From assembly GCA_036785705.1 (NCBI GenBank), contig JAWUZG010000970.1:248001-312000 (forward strand): a DNA stretch of 64,000 nucleotides, written 5' to 3'. Within the stretch, counting starts at the first letter, position 1. Every line of letters begins with the position of its first letter. This stretch comes from Acanthornis magna. Its lineage: Eukaryota; Chordata; Aves; Passeriformes; Acanthizidae. Positions 12,401 through 23,256 of the stretch are shown here, piece by piece. The notes under the pieces are model-generated. The model was not told the DNA's origin and ran no database searches. It saw only the letters and a list, made by a program, of their open reading frames with translations. The position numbers and the translations under genes are program-made.

Positions 12401-13199
12401 ACAGCAGCTCTGCGTTCTCCGGCACCTCGCTTCGGCTTCTAGCCGCCTAAGACGCACCTTCGCCGGCTAGGCGCTCTTAGCTCGCAAAGCGCGAGAAAGA
12501 AGCGCACGGCTCTCTGCGGTCCGGCACAGATGCGAACAGAAGAGGCTACGTGGAGAATACATTCTCCACGCACGCTACCTTCTCCGGGCGCTGCAACTGC
12601 ACGAGTTTTGTAAGTCTAAAGCTGGAGCAAAGTGTTTCTCTCTCTCTCTCGCTCCCTCTCTCTCTGCACATTGTCCCCGTGTGCCGGTGCTGCCAGAACA
12701 TCGTAGCAGCGACAAACATCCTTTGGAGATGAGCCTGCATGCTGCTATGCCTGCCGGTGCAGTTTGGATGTGAAATGCAGGGTGCACAGCAGCTCCGCGT
12801 TCTCCGGCACCTCGCGTCGGCTTCTAGCCGCCTAAGACACACCTTCGCCGGCTAGGCGCTCCTAGCTCGCAAAGCGCGAGAAAGAAGTGCACGGCTCTCT
12901 GCGGTCCGGCACAGATGCGAACAGAAGAGGCTACGTGGAGAATACATTCTCCACGCACTCTACCTTCTCTGGGAGCTGCAACTACACGAGTTTTGTAAGA
13001 CTAAAGCTGGGGCAAAGTGTTTCTCTCTCGCTCCCTCTCTCTCTGCACATTGGCACGGGTGCCGGTGCTGCCAGAACATCGTAGCACTGAGAAACGTCCT
13101 TTGGAGATGAGCCTGCATGCTGCTATGCCTGCCGGTGCAGTTTGGATGTGAAATGCAGGGTGCACAGCAGCTCATGAATGCTGTCATTCCATGGCAGCC

Positions 13200-13895
13200 G
13201 GCTGTCAGATCTGTCAAGCATGGCTTCCCCTTGTGAATCCAGGCTGACTACTCTTCATAACCTTTTTCTCTATGTGTTTAGAGATGACATCCATAATGAG
13301 TTGCTCCATCACCTTTCCAAGAATGAAGGTGAGGCTGACTGACCTGTAGTTTCCGGCATCCTTGCTTTTTGAAGACTGAAGTGACATTGGCTTTTCTTCA
13401 GTGCTCAGGCATCTCTTCAGTTCCCCACGACCTTTCAAAGATGATAAAGAGTGGCAGCAATAACCTCTGCCATTCCCTCAGCACTCGTGGGTGTATCCCA
13501 CTGGGGCCCATGGATTTGTGGGTGTCTGGTCTGGCTAAATGACTGCTAACCTGATTCTCCTCAGCCAAGGGAAGGTCTTCCTTGGTCCAGACTTTCTCCC
13601 TTCCTTCCAGGGTCTGGGATTCACAAGGGCTGGCCTTAGCAGTAAAGACTGAGGCAGAGAAGGAATTCAGTAACCCTGCCTTCCCCATCTCCTTTATCAC
13701 CAGGGCACTCGCCTCATTCAGCAGGAGGCTCTCATTCTACCTACTCTTCCTTCTGCTACTAACATACTTAAAGGAGCTCTTGTTCTCCTTGTCACACCCC
13801 TGCATACCCTGAACAACATCCTTGTATTTCTTCCAAGTGGTTTTCCTTTTTTTCCACATTTTGTAAGCTTCTTTTGTCAGGATCTCCACAGAGGT
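13200..13895 (-). mobile_element. CR1 LINE fragment (reverse transcriptase region), degenerate
   Basis: Read on the minus strand, broken frames give typical CR1 ORF2 text. One frame (about 13214-13438) has GNYRSVSLT, a GKVMEQLI stretch, ISKHIEKK and SSQPGFTRG. An upstream frame (about 13398-13700) has KSMGPSGIHPRVLRE, which precedes the reverse-transcriptase core in CR1. Frames are interrupted by shifts and stops, so this is a dead copy. Neither the 3' terminus nor the 5' end of the element is present. The satellite array ends only about 25 bp to the left. The precise left boundary is uncertain, and similarity fades near 13.9 kb. Confidence 0.9.
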
Positions 13896-16800
13896 TTTCT
13901 ACCCACTTTGACCATCCCTACGAGCAAGGAATCAAGTAATATTGACCTTGGAGGAAGTGACGCCTGAGTATCGACCAACCCTGTTGGATCCCCCATAATT
14001 CAGAGAATGTACGATGTGGTGCAACTTGGGGCCATTTCCATGGGACAGTGTGTTTTGGAACTAGAAGCTGTTAGAACAGCTCACAACACAGAAAGCAACA
14101 GTGCACTGTCCCACAGGTACAACCACAAAAGCTCAAACAAAATATTTCACAGAGGCATCTAAAAAGAAAATTTTGCTGATGTAAAAGGAAAACAAAGTCA
14201 TTTTTCCAAGGCTATTGTCCCAGGCCAAACTACTGGGTAGTGTTGTGGAAAGAAAGAAAGAAAAAAAACTCAAGAAAATATACCACATGTCCTCTGAAAA
14301 TGCAGCATGTGTCACTACCTTCCATAAGGGTAACACGAAGCAGAGTTTCTGCAGTGTGGCCTTTGCAAACCACATGACATTAGACTACAACAATTGAAAA
14401 CATCCCCATGCTGCCAACTCTAGGGCCACTGCAGCTGACCTCCATTTATGCAAGCAAGACAAACGCATCCCTTCCCAAGAAGGTCAAGGTTGCAAGAAAG
14501 GCAAGTGGTAAAGGAAGGGAATATTTTGCAATCCTTTTAACCCACATCCTGAATCCACAGGTCTCAAGACTATCTATACAGCAGGGTTGCCTCTTAGAGC
14601 AATCTGTATTTAGCAGATACTGGACAAAAAGTAGAAGAGACAAACACATTAGGATTTCTCATTTAAAACAAACAAACAAAGCCAACCAACAAACAAAAAA
14701 CCCCCCAAAAACCAAAAAACAAACAAACAAAAAAAAACCCCCAAAAACCAAACCAAAACAAAACCCCAAACAAACAAACAAACAAAAAACCAAAAACCCC
14801 CAAAAACCAACACCACAAGACATTCCAGTAACAATAAAAATGCACCACCAGGTAAGTGAGTTTGTGTGTACAGAACATCTAATGCTCAATTAGGTGTATT
14901 TAGCACCGAACATTAATGGTTGATCTTAATGCAGCTTCTTCTATTGATCACACTGCAGCAACTGCTACTGCTTCCATGTAAAAATCTGTACAGTGATAGA
15001 AACCTTTCCACAGATTAACCTAAATGAGAGTGTTTGCCTCATTAGTCAGGAAACACTGTCATGCTCTAATTAATTTGTAGGAGGCAGAAAATGAATAACA
15101 TATGGCTCTACTCTTACAGAATCAAGGGGAAAAAAAGCAAATATTTGCTTGTATTTCCAGTACTAAGAGAACATCTCCACACATTTTCCAAGTGTTTACC
15201 ACCTTTTCCAGAGGCACATACAGTATCTTTTATAGGTACAATTCACTCTGATGTTGAACACAATGAAATCTCAGACCCAGAGGCAGACCACATGCATGAC
15301 TCATTAAAACAATTATGGCCATTATAAATACAAATAGAAAAAAGAGTAATTTAGAATAAAGGTTTCTAGTTAATCCCTACCATGATTACAATACCAAGAA
15401 TTCTTTTATTAAGCAAAAACAATGCAAATATTAAGTCATATTTCAGCACACAACAAGTCAAGAAAAACAACAGAAGAGATTTAACATTTCTAGCAACATA
15501 GGTCTGGAAACTGCCTTGGGTCAGTGAGTCCTACATCTTGTTAAAGTTTAAACCCTACTTAAATAAATTAATAAATAAGAGGAAAAAAAATCAAAGCAGC
15601 CATGGTCTGGGTTAAGTTTTGGGAGTGTAGTTTTCCAAATAGGGAAATCATGAATCAGAAAGTCATCACAGTCTCAGGACAGTTATTTTGTGGGACACTG
15701 CCCAACTCCCAGGCTCCAAGGTGTAACATAAAATCCCATTATTCTCCCACCAGACAAGGAAGGAGCCACAATACACTGCGGAAATGATGTGGACCTGCCT
15801 AAGGGGAAAGGGACACCAGGGGCATGGCACACCTCCTTGTCAATGGTCAAACCGACCTGCAGCTAAATTAGCTTAAAACCATATCCTTTAAGAAGATTCT
15901 TCCACTTCTCTCGTCAGAGGCCTTTATTACTTACCAAAAGGTATTTCTACAAGTTGCATATGAAGCAATTTCCTTATAACAACATTTTTCCCATCCCCAA
16001 AGTCTTCCTAGCAAGTTCTTCCATCCATTGTGAGCTGCAGAGCCTCACCTCAGCAGAGAAGAAAGTTCCCTCATGGGAGCTGGAAGAAGGACAGAGCAGC
16101 CCCCACCCCAGCAGACTACTTCTTTTGAAAACATATAAAATTGAGAGCATATTATATGCTTACTGTCATTGCTTCCCATAATAAATTGCAAATACCCAGG
16201 ATTAATCTCCAACCTTAAAGCAAACATGGAGTGACCTGCTAAAAGTGATGGGGCAGAACAGAAGCATCACCAAAAGTTCCCAGTTGTCCATGGCCTAGGA
16301 CCCAAGAGGATAGGAATTGCTCCCCACATCACAGATCAACCAAGAACCAGTGCATTTGCCTACACAGGGCACGGTGCTTTCACCCACTGCTTTTCCAACA
16401 TGGAGGGAAATGTGCCCCAAGTCTTACTGATCTGTAGATATAAGTGTCTTGCTCTGAAAAGAAATCATAAAAATGTCACTTTCTCCTTGCACGTGTGCAC
16501 AGACGCATACCTGGGCTCTTTTCTCCTTCCACACATGTTTGTGACTATTGAGGACTGATTGATCTCAAGACTCATTTTTATACAAGGGACAATAAGCATA
16601 TACAACAGGAAAAACAAGAGGCAATAAAGCAAGAAAAAGCAAAGTAAAAGCAGCAAACCAAAGAAAAAACACTTCACGTGAGAAGTTTGTAGTTCTCCTG
16701 AATACAACCTTGAGATTAACTACCCCAAGTTGCAAAAGTGGCACTTCATACCTCTCAAGGCAAAATTGTTCACTTTCCCCTATTTCCTTTAGACTGAAAT

Positions 16801-19800
16801 GTAGCAGAAAATGCATTTGTTGCCCCAATGTGCAGACAGAATGATACTCACTTGTTCAACAGAAAAGAGCACTAAATCCTATTATTTCTTGAGAAAACTC
16901 AGACAAGAAAAGTAAACACAAATCTTATTTTGATTTCCTTTGGCCCATTAGGATGCCACTATAAAGTTTTCAACTAGAAGAACAATCTTTTCTTCCCCCT
17001 TCCTTTTCTCAAAATAAATTAGAGAAAAAGCTGTGACTTGATTTCATCAGGAAAACATTGCACTTGTCCATACTGACTAGCTCCCACTATTAGAAACTTT
17101 AATGAGATGAGCGACATGTCAAAAATAGTTCTTGTCGAGGGACAAAAAAAAATAAACAAAAATATGCTACACTGAAGGGTGCAAAAGTTGTTGCTATTTC
17201 ACATTAAAACCTTAAATTTTCAAATTAAAACAGTATTTATTAATGCAAACATGCTGTACCATGATTAAAGCTTCTAAAATCCATTCACTGTTGTTCTAGG
17301 GCTGCATTATTAGGTTACAGAAGTGCAAGATGGATGCAAAACACCATTCTAAAGTCTTACATGGATTTGCATATCCATAGGGAATCAGGTAGAGCATAAG
17401 TGATAAGACAGACCAATCTGGGATTCCCTAGCACACACAAAAGAAAACTTAACTTAGGGAGAAAGAAAGGAAGCTTGTGTGGCATTCTTAAGATGTTGTT
17501 TAAGGATAGCAATAATGAATACGAAGTAAAATAAAAAATTTCTCTGTTTAAACTTTTTTTTTTCTTTATACTCAAAGAGGCACAGAGTTTGCTTTCTTAC
17601 TTTAACATTTCTGTGATCCCCTTTGTAGGGAAGATGCACTGATAAGCTAGGGAAATAATTTTGTCATATCCAGAAAGACCTTGGAAAACCACAGCTTTGA
17701 GTCCCACAAGGTTACTTTTCAGACCACCATGAATCATTTAATTTCCCCCCCACCCCCAGTCCTTCAGCAGGCCCTTGGCAGTAGGTGAACTGCCACTCAT
17801 GAAGAGGCAGGAGACAGAGTCAAGTGTTCCAAGTCCTCACAACAAACGAGGCCCACTTGTCTCACACAACAAGGTTTATAAGCTGCTGAGAAGAAAAATA
17901 GGAGTCAGGACACCACTCAGGTTTCTTCACCATGAATAAAAGGAAGGTGCTTGAAGAGTGACAATGCGTGAGGATGAAGGATTGCCATTTGCCACCTCTC
18001 CCCCACAGAACATACTTTTCAAAATCCACCCAACATATAACCTCTGGATCTCATCCCAGCTTTTCCTCATGTACACCAGCCATGCTGGCAGGTGCTTCCA
18101 GCATTCTTCACTGGATAGCTCAAGTTCTTCACAGCAACTGAACTCACAGGTGCTTAAGAAGGGGTAGCTGTCATTCCTGACACCTCAAAGAAGAGCAAAC
18201 TGATTTTGAGTCAGGAAACAAGGATGAGAGCAGTGGAAAAGCTGAAGGCACAAGAGATGCTGGCTATGAAAGACAGGAGTATTTTGGAACTGAAACTGGG
18301 TGATGCATATTTTTACCCCTGAAAATGAGCACATCAGATATCTTAGTCAGTGGCCTTGATCCTCTCAATACACCCAATCCTAGGAGGATTGCTGGTGCCC
18401 AAGGGAATTGCCAATGGTCCATGGCCATAAGGATTCAACACCTTATACTCCAAATACTAGAAGCACTCTGTGAGATTTAAATTATATTGGGAAATCAAAA
18501 ATACATAGCAGCATCAGAATCAAAGGGGTGTGCAAGAATATGGATTTTTTTGTGTGTGTGGGGCTGGGATTTGTTGGATTTTTGTTTGGTTTGGTTTTGG
18601 GGGGAAGGCTGGAGGGGGAGGGAGGGTCTATTTTCATTTTAATCTTATTTCTCAGATGTGCTGTCCACATCTCAACCAAGACAGCCACTCACATCAGTAA
18701 AGCTGCCTGGGTGTTGCAATGCTTCCAAGATTACACACTCCATGCTTCACATCAATGTGATTATATATGTGGGCAGCATACTCCTAAAAGAGAGAATTAG
18801 GGGCACACACTCACTCTGTATTTTCTACAGAGAACAAAACGAGGGGTTTCTTATTCTAGCACTGTGAGCTTTAGAGTCACAGCTCCTAGGCGATTAGGAT
18901 GACAGCCATAGATGTGCTCTTGGGCTAGAAGTATTATTTCCTCCCACTTTCCACAGTCACAGCACACATACATTAAATGTTTCTGTACTATATGGTGCCA
19001 ATAAAGCTTCACAGCTCTTCTGCAGTTAGAAGACCTTCCTAACCTCTAACACAATTATAGCTGACACTCCTTTTCTGCCTGCTGCCTTTTCCCCCTGATT
19101 GTCTTTCATTCAATTTGAATTTTCTTCCATCAGTGCCTATGGTAACGTCCATAGAATTAACTCCAGGCTAGACAGCGGCCATGAACAGCTCCCTAACCAT
19201 GGAAACCTGCCAACATTTATCACAAATATAAGATGTTGCACAGAAGTAAAAAGAACAACCACGCTTCTTTAACTCTTTTGCACATCCTTGGCACATTGTG
19301 GTAGCCAGAGCAATTTGTAAACATGGTGAACTGCCTGTCTTGCCTTTTTACATTTATAAGCATATAGATACAAATTAATGGCATGTTCAAAGATTCTAGG
19401 ACTATAAATTCAACTAAATAGTTCCCTTCACATTAGCCATTAAATAATACACGAGTCACCATGTTGTTAAAAATGCTATTGTGATAAAGATGCACAACAC
19501 ACAAGCTGCCTCCTGATGAAGAATACACAGAAACTGTTTTACACTGGAAAATTTTGAAGATGCGCGCTGAATATTTAAAATTTGCAGCAATTATGAATAT
19601 GACTTTGGGTATAGGAGGGTTGATTGTATTTAAGTAACTTTAGGTATCAAACTGGGATGAAGGATGATACGATCATATTCTATAGAATAACTGTGGATAG
19701 CTTGGAATCCTGCAGTGATTTCTTTTAAAACAATCACCAATTGTCTCCCAGAGTGTCTGTTTGCTGAGAACATCAAATAATTAAGTTTACAGTGGTGAAT

Positions 19801-20564
19801 CAGAATGAGTAGCAGACCCAGCCTTATTTGGGAAGCAATCAAACTATAATTAGATGGGAAAACATTGAATGCAATAAACCACAGATATGCATGTTGTTAG
19901 GAGGGTCCATACAGGGACAGAGAAACCTTCAGCATGCAGTAGAGAAATAGTCTGCCTTGATCTTCATGGGAATCAAGTCCAGATTCATATGCACTTAGAG
20001 AAAGGCACAAGAAAGTCCATGCCTGGCTACTACATGATGCTCAACTACTCAGTTTCTCCTCTCCTTCAATCAGTTTAAGATAGCTTTTGCCCCAGAACAC
20101 AGAGGTTCACATCCCTAGTTTAACAATCAAGTCTTTGCTTTTAGGTTACATATTTTCGTCTGAATGCTTTCTACTATTACCTGGAATGCTTAGCCATCTG
20201 TAAAAATACTTCTCCTTTCTAAATCCCTGTCAATTTACAGGTTGTAAGCCTGTGGATCCATAAAGCCTTGCACAAAAGCTTTTATCACAGAGACTTGCTT
20301 ATGGCTCCATTTTAACATTTCTGCATTCAAGACTACTTACCAGAACAATATGATTACCATAATTGATAATATCACTGATAATTAGGAGGCTTTATTTTCA
20401 GCCCCCCACAATGTGCAAGATCAAATGTGTTTTGTATAATCCAAGGTATGAATTTAAATGGTATACCATAGCAGCATAAAACTTGCCCTACAACATTTTC
20501 CCATCAAGTTTTCACATAGGGTTAGGTGGATCTACCTAACATACCTATATCTATGTAATTACTC
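13896..20564. other. Noncoding region, no gene seen
   Basis: This is AT-rich unique-looking sequence with only short chance reading frames and no recognisable protein. It holds an A/C tract (14665-14813) and a G/T-rich run at about 18541-18627. It may contain regulatory DNA, but nothing specific can be named from sequence alone. Confidence 0.6.
14665..14813. repeat. A/C-rich low-complexity tract, (AAAC)n-like
   Basis: About 150 bp consist almost only of A and C on the plus strand: AAAC, AAAAACC and CCCCAAAAACC blocks. It creates a Lys/Pro/Thr/Gln-rich frame on one strand and a Phe/Val/Leu-rich frame on the other, neither of them a gene. Confidence 0.9.
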
Positions 20565-20565
20565 A

Positions 20566-21354
20566 TATCATAGACAGGTTTTGGTTGGAAAGGACCAAAG
20601 GACCTTAACATTCATCCAGTTCCAACCTCCCTGCCATGGGCAAGGAAACCTTTCACTAGAACAGGTTGCTCAGTGCCCTATCCACCCTGGCTTTGAACAA
20701 TTCCAGGGATGGGGCATCCATAACCTCTAGAGGCAATGTGGTCCACAGCAAAGAATTTCTTCCCAAAATCTAATCTAAATCCACCCTCCTTCAGTTTGAA
20801 GCCATTTCCAACTTCCATGTCCTATCACTACACATCCTTGTAAAAAGTTCCTCTCAAACTCTCTTGTAGGTCCCTTTTAGGTACAGGAAGGCTGCAGTAA
20901 GGTCTCCTCATAGCTGAACAACCCCAGATCTCTCAACCTGGTCTTCACAAGAAAGGTGTTTCAGCCCTCTGATCATTTTCATGGCCCTCCTCTGGACCTG
21001 CTCCAACAGGACCATAGACTTCTGTTGGAGACCTGAGACCTGAGTGCAGCACACCAGGTAGGATCCAGAACAATGAAAGAATTGGGGATCGCAGTTTGTT
21101 TTCTGGGCTGTGAGAGCACTTTGCTGCTTCACATTGAGCATCTTACCCCCCAACATGCCCAAGTCCTTCTCCTCAGGGCTGCTCGCAACCCATTCTTTGC
21201 CCAGCCTGCATTTGTGCTTGGGATTGCCCTGACCAAGTAGAGGACCTTGAACTTGGTCTTGTGGAACACTGTGACGTTTGCACAGGTCGACCTATGAACA
21301 GCTGTCCAAGATGGACCCTTTGAGCTCTCCCTGACTGCAGAGGGCCTGCGACCA
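20566..21354 (-). mobile_element. CR1 LINE, 3' part (left of an LTR insertion)
   Basis: The sequence follows the avian CR1 3' end in reverse complement. It begins TCATAGACAGG and GGTTGGAAAGGACC, continues with CCATGGGCAAGGAAACC and TTCCAGGGATGGGGCATCC, and reaches GGGCTGCTCGCAACCC and TTGGGATTGCCCTGACC. The element's sense strand is therefore minus. About 500 bp of the expected CR1 body is missing near 21.34 kb. The element resumes to the right of the LTR at 22254 in the same orientation, so this and the right part are one original insertion. Confidence 0.92.
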
Positions 21355-21358
21355 CCAA

Positions 21359-22253
21359 TGTCCCTCTGAGTGGCACACCTCTCAGCGCCACAAAGCCCTC
21401 AGCTTCCCTATACCTGGAGGATTGCTGAAACACAACTTGTCCTGAGCTGACACTTCAACGCTCAAGGCCTGATCTCCCTTCAGGAGATGCACAAGTGAGT
21501 ATTTCACTGACCTCTGAGAGGAATTTTTCACAGGTACCTTGCTCGCACTGACTGTTTCTGTCTGCACGCATGCCCCTGCACGTATGCTATAGCAAATCTG
21601 AGAGAAATACAACTTTCTTAGATGTTTAAGTACCTCGGATATCTACCTATCCAGGCCTGTAAAGCTAAGTTATAGTTACAAGCTTACTAAAAAGATGCAA
21701 TGGGTTGTTCTTTTGCTAAATTGTTAAACATAAGTTATAAGCAAAGCTAAGTGTTGCTAAGGGTCCTTCTGTTAAATTGCTAAGCATAACTTCAAAGTAA
21801 TAAGTTAGGTTAAATGCTGTTAAGTGTTATTCCTCTCTTAGATTGTTAAGGTTAAATGATAAGTCAAGTTACAAGTTAAGTGTTTTCCTTATGTTAAATT
21901 ACTAGGCTTAAAGTATAAGTGAAGTTAAAGTACTGTTAAGTTTGAGTGATATTAAACCTTTGGGCCGTGTTCCTTTTTATCCTTGCCCTGACTGTCTTTT
22001 TGTCACTGTTAGGGGGTCACACACACGCACACCCCTAGGTAGTTCTCGGTTCATTTCTGCTTTGATTGCCTGGATTTTGTTTGGTTTCATTGTTGCTTGC
22101 TTTCCCTTGTTGTGTCTTATCTGTCCTGTAAGCAGTAGAGTGAATCTTGCCGACAAATGTGTCATGCTGTGTTGCTTAATATTAAATCTGACTCTTGCTC
22201 ATACCCTCGCCGACTATTTTTTTAAACAATCTCAAACACACTCATTCATGACA
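21359..22253 (+). mobile_element. Solo-LTR-like insertion inside CR1
   Basis: An 895-bp segment begins TGTCCCTC and ends TGACA. It is flanked by a 4-bp direct repeat CCAA (21355-21358 and 22254-22257). Removing it with one CCAA copy joins the CR1 text smoothly (GACCACCAAT into CCCCTCCTTG). It contains an ATTAAA poly(A)-like signal at 22181-22186, which suggests plus orientation, and a set of degenerate AT-rich internal repeats. No gag, pol or env remains. A 4-bp duplication fits gammaretrovirus-like (class I) elements, but the family was not identified. A 6-bp reading of the duplication (CACCAA) is also possible. Confidence 0.7.
21711..21944. repeat. Degenerate ~60-bp tandem repeats within the LTR
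   Basis: Four imperfect copies of a module begin with (G)TTAAATTG-TAAG or close variants and continue through ATAAGT and GTTAAGTG. They start near 21711, 21768, 21836 and 21889. The module has diverged by substitutions and small indels. Confidence 0.6.
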
Positions 22254-23256
22254 CCAATCCCCTCCTTGTTTTCCAGGTGCCTTAGCAGAGTTTCCAGGAG
22301 GCTCTGATTCTCAGCCTTGCCAGGCACCAAGGTGAGACTGACTGGCCTGTAGCTCCCTGGGTCTTCCTTTCTTTTCATTTTTAAAAATAGAGGTTATGTT
22401 TCTCCTTTTCCAGTCAGTGAGAACTTTACCAGACTGACATAACTTCTCATATACAATTGATAATGCCTTAGCAGCTTCATCTGCCCCCAGGACCCACAAA
22501 CGTATCTCCTCAGGTCCCATGGACTTACACATCTTCAGGTTTCTTAGATGTTCTCCAACCTTGTATTCTCCCAATTCCTGCCTTTGCCTTTTGTGACTTG
22601 GATGGTACAGTTGGAGCACTTGCTGGTGAAGGTCCAGGTAAAAGAATCCTTGAGTGCCTCAGCCTTCTCCATGTCCTGGGTAGCCAGGTTTTCCCTCTCC
22701 TTCTGGAGGGGACTCACAGTTTCCCTAGTCTTCCTTTATTACTGAGAAATTTATAGGAGTTTTTCTTTTTGCCCTTGACATCCCTGGCCAGATTCAATTC
22801 TAATGCAGCTTTAGCTTTCTTAACCTGATCTGTGGCTGCTTGGACAATTTCTTTGGATTCTTCCCAGGCTATCTGTCATTGCTTTCACTCTCTGTAGGCT
22901 GCCCTTATGTGTTTGAGTTTGTCCAGGAGCTCCTTGGTCATACCAGCAGGTCTCCTGGCATTTTTGCCTGACTTCTTCATTGGGATGCATCACTTCTAAG
23001 CTCAGATGAGGTGATCCTTGAATATTAACAAGCTTTCTTGGTCCCCTCTTCCCTCCAGGGATTTGTCCCATGGTACTCTACCAAACAGATCCCCGAGGAG
23101 GCCAAGTCTGCTCTCCTGAATTCCAGGGTAGTGAGCTTCCTGTGTGCTCTCTTTGCTGCCCTAAGGATCTCAAACTTCACCATTTCACTCCAAACAAGGC
23201 TTCCCTTGAGTTTCACATTCCCCACCAGTGCCTCCTTGTGAGAAGAGTCAAGTCGC
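22254..23256 (-). mobile_element. CR1 LINE, ORF2 part (right of the LTR insertion)
   Basis: This continues the CR1 copy interrupted at 21358. Reverse-orientation CR1 landmarks include GGTGAGACTGACTGGCCTGTAG, the reverse-transcriptase region, GTCCCATGGACTTACACATC, TTGAGTTTGTCCAGGAGCTC and CCTCTTCCCTCCAGGGA. Short minus-strand frames such as 22311-22619 carry residual CR1 text (NLKMCKSMGPEEIRLWVLG). Multiple stops and shifts make it nonfunctional. Similarity is lost near 23.26 kb, so the element is 5'-truncated, as is usual for CR1. Confidence 0.92.

Larger units (their letters stand above)
1..13173. repeat. Tandem satellite array, ~385-bp unit, 34 palindrome copies
   Basis: The same unit repeats head to tail without interruption. 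Its 20-bp palindrome starts at 268, 653, 1038, 1424, 1809, 2194, 2573, 2958, 3336 and so on to 12935, giving 34 copies with spacing 378-386 bp and mean about 384. Most length change sits in a (CT)n/CTCCC pyrimidine tract. Several units lack 6-7 bp there, and a few differ by 1-2 bp just after it. Units differ at a few diagnostic sites: the text after the palindrome (AGCTGAACTT, CGCTGCAACT, CGCTGCAGCT or AGCTGCAACT types), GTAAGA or GTAAGT, and CTGGAGC, CTGGGGC or CTGGATC. Units are rich in CpG and CCGG. I do not recognise the family. It is not rDNA, a histone cluster or an snRNA array. The array runs off the left edge, so its full length is unknown. The right end is truncated inside a unit. Confidence 0.97.

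Noticed and set aside
264..12842. Recurring ~98-codon minus-strand frame in many satellite units (plus 60- and 70-codon companions)
   Set aside because: It recurs because the unit recurs. Small indels break it in several units, it has an Arg/Glu-rich stretch coded by the CT tract, and it has no recognised domain. It is treated as a chance frame.
1..13173. CRISPR-like or rRNA/snRNA gene array
   Set aside because: Units are ~385 bp with no unique spacers, and no rRNA, snRNA or histone sequence is recognisable. The context is vertebrate.
1..13173. CENP-B box in the satellite
   Set aside because: The TTCG-containing strings (CTTCGGCTTCTAG, CTTCGCCGGCTAGG) lack the required A and CGGG positions.
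13214..13700. Reverse-transcriptase-like frames as a host gene
   Set aside because: They are broken pieces of CR1 ORF2 in one old fragment.
14408..14893. 161-codon plus-strand frame and Phe/Val-rich minus frames
   Set aside because: They run through the A/C low-complexity tract. The Lys/Pro/Thr/Gln and Phe/Gly/Leu runs are compositional.
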